This document shows, one piece after another, positions 40,607 to 50,000 of a stretch of DNA of 50,000 nucleotides. Position 1 is the stretch's first letter. Every line of letters begins with the position of its first letter. Below the pieces are notes generated by a model that had not been told where the DNA came from, ran no database searches, and saw only the letters and a program-made list of their open reading frames with translations. Origin of the DNA: Botryococcus braunii. Its lineage: Eukaryota; Chlorophyta; Trebouxiophyceae. The position numbers and the translations under genes were made by a program. The stretch is from assembly GCA_002005505.1 (NCBI GenBank), contig KV908376.1:497330-547329 (forward strand), read 5' to 3'.

Positions 40607-41380
40607 GTCCCACTTGCGGGCATCCCTTGATTAAGCCATTTGCGGCTTGAGACTTTTCCAGCCGCTTGCGGCTGATGACCCTTGGAGCTTCAACACCAGC
40701 CAGCTTGGATCTGGGAGGGAGGGAGGGTGGAAGGGTCTGGGAGGGGGATTCGTGAATTGGGACTTGCATGCATGTCTCTTGGTTATATGTTTTGCATGGG
40801 TTATGTTTCCTTACCCACGGCTCCACTTTGTGATGCACTTGCTGTTGCAGTGTAGCTGCAAATTGTAGTTCCGTGTCTGCATGACTTGCTTGGTATCTTA
40901 CCCATGAGATACACCATGTGGTAGTTAGTCGTGTGTAGCTTGCTGCTCTAGACGATATGCCTTATGCCTGTGCTGGGAAGCCACCTCAAGCGAAGGTTAC
41001 ACTGCGAGGCAGGGTAACTGGACCTAAGGTTTGGACAAGTGCTAGACTGAGGGCTCTGAGGAGTCTGACGCTCAACCTAATTGTCTCAGTACTAGTGTGT
41101 GAGTGCTGTCTAGAGAGTTCGTCCCCTAAGTTAGAGGATCCGCCTTGCAGACGATAGTCCTTAGAATGTTAAGGTATTCGAGCATTGAGCAGATGAGTCC
41201 CTCGTCTGTGTCATGCTAACTTGCTTTGTTGACTTCATCCTCTGACTTGCGTTGTTTCGTAACTATAGGAGGTGTGATTGTCTATAGTTACAGTAAGCAG
41301 GGTTCGTGATGCCCCTGTCTTACGTTTGTGGCCCCATTGCCATAAACAACATCTCATAGCTTATGCCAAGGGGGAGGGCA
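40607..41380 (+). other. 3' untranslated region and polypurine tract of gypsy D
   Basis: No gene. It includes an inverted repeat around TTGCGGCTT (40645-40675), and the polypurine tract AAGGGGGAGGG before the LTR (41368-41378). Confidence 0.7.
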
Positions 41381-41641
41381 TGTAGCATTTCCTAGGGCAT
41401 AATGCTCTAGTATGGTCCTTGGCATTGCTCTTTGACTTGCCATGTGATCTGGATTCGCAGTACAACCTCGCTCAAGTAGTTCGCTCGGTTGCCCGACTAC
41501 GCGTCTGTGGCAGTACAGTATAATTCAATCCACCCTGGGTTTAAGAGTACGCTTGCGAATCAATCATGTAACACTCTTTCGTTGCACACCACGAACGTCT
41601 CACTGTCTCATAAAAACCTCTTCCGCTTAGTTAACGCTACA
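41381..41641 (+). repeat. 3' LTR of gypsy D (261 bp)
   Basis: Appears identical to 6150-6410; followed by the duplication AGAAT (41642-41646). Confidence 0.95.
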
Positions 41642-41942
41642 AGAATTCTGATGGGGTGAACTATAGAAACTGGGCGGACGCCCTTGCACGCCTGCCCCCT
41701 ATGTCAAAAAATGCACAGATCATAATCCCAATGTGTGTTTGCGCAAAACAATCCCAATGTGTGTTTGCGCAAAAAAAAATGTGTGTGATCAAAAAAATGC
41801 ACAGATCATAATCCCAATGTGTGTTTGCGCAAATACACCCATTTGGAGGCTGCATCTTGCAAAATCAGCACGATGGTCAGAATTCTGATGGGGTGAACTA
41901 TAGAAACTGGGCGGACGCCCTTGCACGCCTGCCCCCTATGTC
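41642..41942 (-). repeat. LINE ORF1 remainder and a local tandem copy of the D insertion site
   Basis: Sequence right of D (AATTCTGATGGGGTGAAC onwards) continues the LINE cut at 6149. The same stretch recurs intact at about 41792-41942, spanning both the left-flank words (GCATCTTGCAAAATCAGC) and the right-flank words. That second copy is an empty-site version of the D target 239 bp away. Between the copies CCCAATGTGTGTTTGCGCAAA occurs three times. Confidence 0.85.
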
Positions 41943-42198
41943 CCAATACATTATGGATCCCAGCGTAAGACTGCTACGACCATTGGACGACAATTGCCAA
42001 CCGGGTAGTATAAGTAGCGGTTGCCTCATGCTACAAGACTGCTGTACGTGGATTCGACACAGTCGTTTCGGCACATGTATCAATATTCAACTGACTGGCA
42101 CGCATGCGTTTATATGTGAGGATAATGCAACAGATACCGAACAAGCCACAAAATAAAAAACATACCCCAGAAGAAAAAAGCAAAAAAGGAAAAAAAAC
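41943..42198. other. Anonymous sequence
   Basis: No gene, and no LINE frame open on the minus strand; either non-coding LINE 5' sequence or the original flank of the LINE. Confidence 0.4.
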
Positions 42199-44431
<2,233 letters not shown>

Positions 44432-44645
44432 GCTGCATGGCAGCACATGCCCGGGCTATGCTGCATGGCAGCACATGCCCGGGCTATGCTGCATGGCAGC
44501 ACATCCCCAGGCTGCGCAGCATGGCGGCACATCCCCGGGCTGCGCAGCATGGCGGCACATGCCCAGGCTGCGCGGCATATTGGCACAGCACGGGCTGCGT
44601 GGCATGGCGGCACATGCCCAGGCTGCGCGGCATGGCAGCACAAAT
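44432..44645. repeat. 28-bp minisatellite, eight units
   Basis: Units start at 44432, 44460, 44488, 44516, 44544, 44572, 44599 and 44627, with consensus close to GCATGGCAGCACATGCCCGG followed by GCTGCGC. The unit is not a multiple of three, so the open frames across it have no coding meaning. Confidence 0.93.
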
Positions 44646-44707
44646 CCGTGACAAGCTCGGCTGGGTGTGGCAGCATGTCAGCACATGCTCCCCTTCGCCT
44701 GTCAGCC

Positions 44708-44775
44708 TCTCATTCCTCTAGGGTACAGTATCTCACTCCTCTAGGGTACAGTATCTCACTCCTCTAGGTACAGTA
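44708..44775. repeat. Short tandem repeat, about three units of 23 bp
   Basis: The word CACTCCTCTAGGGTACAGTA repeats about three times, the last copy shortened by one G. Confidence 0.85.
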
Positions 44776-45140
44776 ACTGCACATAAGTGCAATTACTTTA
44801 CCTCCTCCCCCCATCCTTCCCTTCTCACCCTCTTTCCACCAGTCAATTCACACAGGTCAATTCACCTTGCTCTCGAAAACTCAGCGAGATGTGACGAGAT
44901 ACATGCCGCAGTAAGGGTGAGAGCACAGTCCCACCCACTTCTTATAGAACCGAAGGGACCCGCAGACAGGGGTCAACAGCACACGCCCCTTCCCGATCTT
45001 CTTAGGACGGATGAGCGCATAAAGGAACCCTTCTCCCAGAAAATTGCGACAACTTCAACACGTTTCGCCATACAGAACAGACATACAAATCAGTCGAGGG
45101 GCTTTGTGCGATATACAATTGCAGCCCAGCCAAAAGGCCC
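44776..45140 (-). other. Region downstream of the Rieske oxygenase gene (probable 3' UTR)
   Basis: It lies directly after the minus-strand stop codon at 45141-45143. No other gene is seen. The polyadenylation site was not identified. Confidence 0.45.
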
Positions 45141-45362
45141 TCAGTTGCGGGCCTGATGGTCGTAATCCACGTAGTAGAATTTCTGGATGATGGCGCCTAA
45201 TTTGGCCCAGGCCAGACCCAGAAGGGAGAGACCGCCCAGTAGCAGGGCAGGCACTAATTGCCCAGGCTGGGCAGGCGGCAATAGCAGCGGTACCGCCGCA
45301 ACTGCCGTCAGAGCTGCCGCAACCGCAACCGCGACTCGCAGGGCTTGCAAGACCTTCACAGC
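45141..45362 (-). CDS. Rieske oxygenase last exon
   Basis: It encodes AVKVLQALRVAVAVAAAL, a Pro-rich turn, a second hydrophobic segment (LVPALLLGGLSLLGLAWAKL) and the terminal FYYVDYDHQARN before TGA. The acceptor TTTCTTTATGTGCAG|GCT is strong. The two helices anchor family members in plastid membranes. Confidence 0.9.
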   Translation of the reverse strand, partial: AVKVLQALRVAVAVAAALTAVAAVPLLLPPAQPGQLVPALLLGGLSLLGLAWAKLGAIIQKFYYVDYDHQARN

Positions 45363-48300
45363 CTGCACATAAAGAAATGACAGGCTCAATGCACAACCAT
45401 GTCATACATAAACGAATGAGAACGTTGGTAAGCAGTACCTATTAGAAGAAGTGTGAAGTGTGCATGACCGGGCACCCGCACCTACTAGATGGTCACATGA
45501 TCAGCAGGTACGTTTCCAAGCCGGAGATCATGAGACGGGCTTGAGCTCGAAAGGCAAGCCTTACGCTAGCGCTAGCTTGAAGGAATATGCTTCCTCTTCG
45601 AAGAAGGCAAAACCAGCTTACTAACAGGGACTGCTGAGAGGGCCTTGCTGACACAGCCAAACTATCCCGGAGGAGTTTTAAAGAGGGCGCACCTGTCTTT
45701 AAAAAGGTTTTAAAAAGGAAGCACCGTGTCTTGATCACGAAAGTGTATCATAGAAAAAAGTTAAGCAAAATTCCTATCTACCTCCCAAGAAGAAAGCCTG
45801 ACAATTAGGGCCCCAGTGCAAATATAAAAGATACACGAGACGTCATTTTTACCCCACTCTTAAGCAGCAAGAATTGCACCTGTCCAGCCCAGAGGTGTAC
45901 TGAGACGAAATGTAACATGGAAGGGTAACTGCACTTGGCAATGTACGCCTGTTCCTGGAGGGGCAAGCCATGGAAGTCCAGCTGTACACTGAGTGTACCT
46001 TGGCAGTATAATGGCCATCTGCAGTGCGAGCCTGGAACGGGAGGGGCAAGCCCTGGATGTACAACAGCACAGCATGGAGGTAGACTTGTCTTTTGCGGTG
46101 AGCGCCGACCGCTGGAGGGGCGAGCCATGGAAGTATGACTGTACACTGAGGGTACCGTCGCAGTACAAGCGTAGACTACGGTGTGTGCCAGTCGCTGGAG
46201 GGGCAAGCCATGAATGTACTACGCCTGTACACTGAATGTACCATGGCAGTACAAGTGTAGTTTTCGGGGTGCACCTGTCGCTGGAGGGGCAAGCCATGTT
46301 GGGAACCCCCCGCCCCCCCCCCCCAAAAAAATCCACATTAAAAAAAAAAAAAAGAGGAACAGAAAACCAAAACAAAAAATAAAAAATAAAATGCACCTTG
46401 AGGCAGTGGGGGCAGTTCTGAGTGTGCTGAGCCCAGTGGTCCAGATGGAAGGGCTTGTCCCAACGAATCGGGCCCGGCTCCTTCTCTGACGTGGGCGGCC
46501 CTCCGTTCTTGTCCAGCCACTGCCGGAATGCCGTCACAATCCTGCATGCCCGCTTTCTTCCTCACTTCCCGCATTCCGTTGTATAGGCAGTATTTACTTG
46601 AAGAAGAAAACCCTTCTGAAATACTTAGACTCGCAAGTTTAGTATTTAAAAACTAGGCAAAAAATTAAGTAAATCTAATTTTGCAGCATTTACAGTAGGC
46701 GAATACCTAGTTTGTTCCAACTTTTGATTTAACACTTGACATTCCATCATCTCCACACCCCGCCTCCACAAGTCTCCCTTGCGATATGTTATGTTCGCCT
46801 GCTGATAACCCCCTCCCTCCCTCCCTCCCTCCCTCTCCCTCCTCTCCCTCTCCTCCCCCTCCCTCCCTCTCTATACCACTCCCCTTGCCCCTCCCTCCCC
46901 CTCCTTCCCTCCCCCCCCCCCCGGGGATTTTGGAAAGAGGCAAAGACTGCGTTGAAGAAGAATATGATAAGGTGGTGGAAAGCCACAGAATACAGAAAAA
47001 CATTCTTTCTGTCATGAGTAAGGCCTCCATTCCTGCTGCTGCTTCGTACCACCAGAGCAAGGGTACAAGTACGGGTGCCTATACCAGCGGTACCGGGATA
47101 AACACCATATGTAGGAAAATTCAGCGCCGTACACGCGAGTCCCAGATAACCACTCCACTTCAGTACCTCTTTCATCTACCACTTCAGTACCACTTCTATA
47201 CCTATTTCATTCGCACACTTCTATACCCATTTAATTCGCACACTTCTATACCCATTTCATTCACACACTTCTATACACATTTCATTCGCACGCTTCAATA
47301 ACCCCTTCATTCACACACTCCTCTACCTCCTTTCGTTCGCACCCTTCTCTACCTTTTTGATCGCACACTGCTCTACCTCTTTCATTCGCACACTTCTCTA
47401 CCTCTTTCGTTTCCACACAACTGTCGCAACTGTAACTCTTCCTTCACGACACTGTACCTCATTCACCCGACCTCTTCTCTACCGCTTTCATTTGCACCCT
47501 TCTGTACCGCTTCCATCCACACACAACTGTACCCCTTTCTTCCTCACACCGCGTTGAGGGCGCTGCCTGCAGGGCCATGTGCACGGGGGGGGGGGGTCGT
47601 TTCCACCGTGTGGGGCACTCATGAAGCAGCCCAAATGACCGAAACACGTCCATTTCGGACCCCAACGCGTATGCATATGTGCGCGCACCGGTCTGCAGGC
47701 GCAGGGAGATAGTATGAACGACGCCAAGCTTCGGGCAATCCCTTTTCTTCACCCTCCTGAGCCAAAACGCGCTCCGCCACATGCAGCATCATTCCATCTC
47801 CATCTGCACACCATTAAGCGCTCCCCGGTCAGACCACCTCCAGTCCCACATGCAACAGAAGAATCCCATCTCCATCTGTTGCATAAACTCCCCCCCCCCC
47901 CCCCCACCAGAATGTGCTTCACCACAACCAAAACCCACTCACTCGCACCAATCAGACCACATCCGCCACACGCAACATCATTCCATCTCCATTTGCACAT
48001 CATTCAGCGGCCACCAATCAGGATGCATCTGCCACATGCACAAGTATCCCATCTCCATGTGAAAATCAAACCCCACCAATCAAACCACATTTGCTACATG
48101 CAAATCCACCCACTCCCACCAAACTTCAAACCACATCCGCCACATCCCACCACAATCCATCTCCGTCTGTACATCAACACTTCCACCATTCAAACCGCTT
48201 CAGCCACATCCCACATCATTCCATACCCATCTGTATATCAACTTGACTCCCACGACTCAGACCACACCCGCCACATGTAACATTATCCTGACTTTGTCTA

Positions 48301-49748
48301 TACATAAACTCACTCCCGCCAATCAGAACGCGCTTCGCCACACGCAACAGTGTTCAACCTACTGTACATTAACTCATACGCCCAGCAATGAGAAAGCGCT
48401 CCGACACATGCAACATTATTCGGTCTCCATCTGCACATCAACTCACTCCCCATCCAACCAGGAAGCGCTTCAATCAGCTTCGCAACACGCAGCATCATTC
48501 CATCGCCCTATGTACATCATTCAGCACCCACACATCAGGCCACACCCGCCACGCAACCCGTACCTTCAGGAGTTTTACAGTATTTGATATCAAGAATCAC
48601 AATGCTGAAAAGCTCAGCAAAACATACTTGCAACATCATTCCTTGTCCATTTGTACACCAACACAGCATGCATTCACACAGCAAAGCATGCATTCCCACA
48701 GCAAAGCAATCATTCCCACAGCAAAGCATGCATTCCCACAGCAAAGCATGCATTCCCCAAGACTCCTGACTGAGTCGCGCGGCTTTCATACCAAAGACGA
48801 GGTGGCGGCGGTGGTGGTCCATCCACATGGGCTTCAATTGGCTCAGCAGCTTCAAGGGCAGCGGAGCAGCATTAGCAGGCAATATCACATTATACAGCAG
48901 GCGCGCCTTCCCTGGCGCAGTGGGTGTGATGTAGATGGGCATCTGATTCCACTCAGCCTTCGGAAACTGGTTCAAGTCCCGGCAGCCATACATGTCAGCA
49001 GGACTTTTATTTTTTTCCCATGTTTTTCCAGAGAGAGATATCTTTGATTCCTGAAATGTTCGATTCCTTTTTGCTTTTCTTCCCCTTGTCTGTTTGCGTT
49101 TCCCTACGGGGTGGGGGGTTTTTTTTGGGGGGGGGGGGTGTTGGAAGGGAGGGCTCTGCTGCCAATTAAATGCCCAACGAAAAGCTTCCGAAATTCAACA
49201 GTCCTGGTCCGAACCTTCGTGAACCACCTTATCTACACCAACCCCCAAAAATGCCAGACTGCCCAGCAGCCCTTCAAGACCCTCAACCATACAACAGGTT
49301 GGCAAACTGCCAGGATGCCTTCATAAGCCAGTCAGGGCTCCCAAGCCCTCAGATTCGAAAGCAACTACAGACACTCGATGTGCGAAGAACAAGTGCCTGA
49401 AGAAATTAGACAGAGACAATATTGGGTTTTAGTGGCTAAATCTTTTGTTGGCAACTCCCTCTACAGTGAGAATATTGGAGCCTGACACTGGTACTAGAAC
49501 CCCACAAAGAAGTCCAACGACCCGAGTCCCCCAATTAAAAGACACCAAGAGCGGTACCCCAAAAAGGACCCAAAAACAAAACCGGGAGACCGCGGGGACA
49601 TACCGGGGGGTTTGGTGTCATGTACCGCACGAGGCAAGGAGGGATAAACTGAACTTTTGTGTTGAAGTAGCTGTCTCCCTTCCTTGCTTTCATTTTCAGG
49701 TCCATGCTGAGAGTGTCCTTCCCGAACACGTAGGGATCACCCTCCTCA
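45141..49748 (-). CDS. Pheophorbide a oxygenase/TIC55-like Rieske oxygenase, C-terminal five exons
   Basis: Five minus-strand exons (49748-49604, 48966-48792, 47803-47689, 46541-46397, 45362-45141) join with compatible phases into about 266 codons ending in TGA. The family (PAO/ACD1, TIC55, PTC52, CAO) comprises plastid membrane Rieske non-haem-iron oxygenases of chlorophyll breakdown and protein import. Matching features, in order: FIPPC, ITPTAPGKARLLYNV, FDGDGMMLHVAERVL, WRRSYYLPAPADR, AFRQWLDKNGG, the CxxC in HTQNCPHC, two hydrophobic C-terminal helices, and FYYVDYDHQARN at the end. The Rieske domain and iron ligands should lie beyond position 50000. Which family member it is cannot be decided from this part. 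Confidence 0.85.
45363..46396 (-). other. Last intron of the Rieske oxygenase gene
   Basis: 1034 bp, with GTGCAT donor and TGTGCAG acceptor. It contains a tandem repeat of about 83 bp at 45950-46300 and a C/A-rich tract near 46306-46390 just inside the donor. Confidence 0.75.
45950..46300. repeat. Intronic tandem repeat, about 83-bp unit
   Basis: Units share CTGGAGGGGCAAGCCATGGA and TGTACACTGAGGGTACC, starting near 45955, 46038, 46112, 46195 and 46281 (spacing 74-86 bp). Copies are diverged. Confidence 0.8.
46397..46541 (-). CDS. Rieske oxygenase exon d
   Basis: It encodes IVTAFRQWLDKNGGPP to HTQNCPHCLK, with the CxxC motif typical of the C-terminus of PAO-family proteins. Its first base completes Arg from exon c. 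The acceptor is GCATGCAG|G and the donor CTCAAG|GTGCAT; the exon ends in phase 0. Confidence 0.88.
46542..47688 (-). other. Intron between exons c and d, with C/T tract and 25-bp minisatellite
   Basis: It includes a CCCT-rich tract at 46808-46922 and a degenerate 24-25-bp repeat (ACTTCTATACCCATTTCATT unit) from about 47155 to 47530. No further exon is needed, because exons c and d join in phase. Confidence 0.7.
47689..47803 (-). CDS. Rieske oxygenase exon c
   Basis: It encodes GDGMMLHVAERVLAQEGEEK to SYYLPAPAD. Its first two bases complete the Asp codon begun in exon b. The acceptor is GTGTGCAG|ATGG and the donor GACCG|GTGCGC. The start of this exon resembles the tandem repeat filling the intron upstream. 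Confidence 0.85.
47765..48560. repeat. Degenerate ~66-bp tandem repeat overlapping exon c
   Basis: The unit resembles CCACATGCAACATCATTCCA, then TCTCCATCTGCACATCAAC, then CACCAATCAGACCACATCCG. About eleven copies run from the start of exon c through the intron. On the minus strand each unit resembles the exon c acceptor and its first 40 bases (GTGCAG, ATGGAGATGGAATGATG). Confidence 0.8.
48669..48756. repeat. 20-bp minisatellite near the exon b donor
   Basis: CATTCCCACAGCAAAGCATG repeats about four to five times with single changes. It begins about 35 bp inside the intron. Confidence 0.92.
48792..48966 (-). CDS. Rieske oxygenase exon b
   Basis: It encodes FPKAEWNQMPIYITPTAPGK to DHHRRHLVF plus one base. 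The donor is TTTG|GTATGA (48791). The acceptor at AACCAG (48967) has a poor pyrimidine tract but gives phase 0 with exon a; an alternative upstream start cannot be excluded. Confidence 0.8.
49604..49748 (-). CDS. Rieske oxygenase exon a (first visible)
   Basis: It encodes EEGDPYVFGKDTLSM to PPCLVRYMTPNPP. The donor at 49603 reads CCG|GTATGT. The acceptor is taken at CACCCAG (49749-49751), which gives 145 bp and a phase fit, but its upstream partner is outside the view or unrecognised, so the exon start is tentative. Confidence 0.7.
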
Positions 49749-49754
49749 CTGGGT

Positions 49755-49974
49755 GTGAATGTCAAATCCCCCGCCCCTGGGGCGTACCTGTCCACCAAAC
49801 TCTATGTTCAGCCACCGCACTTCTCCATCTTCTTGCCCCACCCCCCTTTTGCAAGCAAGTCAAATCCCCCGCCCACGGGGCACACCTGTACATCTAACTC
49901 CTCTAAGTCCAGCCACTGTGCGTATCCATCTTTGCCCCTCCCTTTTGCAAGCAGGAGAGCAACACCACCCTTAC
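49755..49974. repeat. Tandem duplication of about 107 bp beside exon a
   Basis: CAAATCCCCCGCCC, GGGGC, ACCTGT, a CCAGCCAC-like word, CATCTT, CCCC and TTTTGCAAGCA occur in the same order at about 49763-49857 and 49862-49952. The right copy is open on the minus strand (GKDGYAQWLDLEEL) and ends at a possible donor ACAG|GTGTG, so it may include part of the next exon upstream; this is uncertain. Confidence 0.7.
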
Positions 49975-50000
49975 CCTACCCAGTCAAGCTTACATGTACA

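Noticed and set aside
46736..47060. Additional exon of the Rieske oxygenase in the intron between exons c and d
   Set aside because: Frames on both strands were read; none resembles the family, and exons c and d already join in phase with continuous family sequence.

Overview
This is a eukaryotic nuclear window from what looks like a large, repeat-rich genome of the green lineage. Two things point there. The only host gene I can support is the 3' part of a pheophorbide a oxygenase/TIC55-like Rieske oxygenase. The copia primer-binding site matches the anticodon arm of a plant-type initiator tRNA-Met, as I remember that tRNA. A streptophyte alga such as Chara would fit, but that is inference.

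About 40 kb is a nest of transposons, and several junctions can be read to the base because target-site duplications (TSDs) survive. A minus-strand LINE (ORF1, endonuclease, reverse transcriptase; 1828-6149, resuming at 41642) was split by Ty3/gypsy element D (6150-41641; 261-bp LTRs; TSD AGAAT). D was split by Ty1/copia element C (7804-31634; 694-bp LTRs; TSD CCTTT) and by a CACTA-like DNA transposon (32955-38738; TSD TTT). C was split by a composite of unknown class (11737-28763; TSD CAGC). The composite holds a second Ty3/gypsy element, A (gag from 13126, pol end 26890). A was split by a chromodomain gypsy, B (18370-24789; 223-bp LTRs; TSD TTTTG). Conceptual removal of B, C, the composite or the CACTA element restores the host reading frame each time.

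A is the most unusual protein-coding element: a very large gag with an RGG-type tract and no zinc knuckle, and a pol with a complete C4HC3 PHD finger between RNase H and integrase. B and D have LTR pairs that look identical and C differs at about three positions, yet each lacks a different essential module: B the protease region, C the integrase catalytic Glu, D most of gag plus an integrase Asp. The composite is two units joined head to tail, sharing a 122-bp head and a 16-bp tail; both have a hairpin just upstream of the tail.

From 41642 to 45140 there are LINE remnants, a long CA tract, anonymous sequence and minisatellites. From 45141 to about 49748 five minus-strand exons of the Rieske oxygenase gene can be joined with matching splice phases; the gene continues past the right edge. 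Its introns carry different tandem repeats, one of which looks like an amplified copy of the gene's own splice acceptor and exon start.
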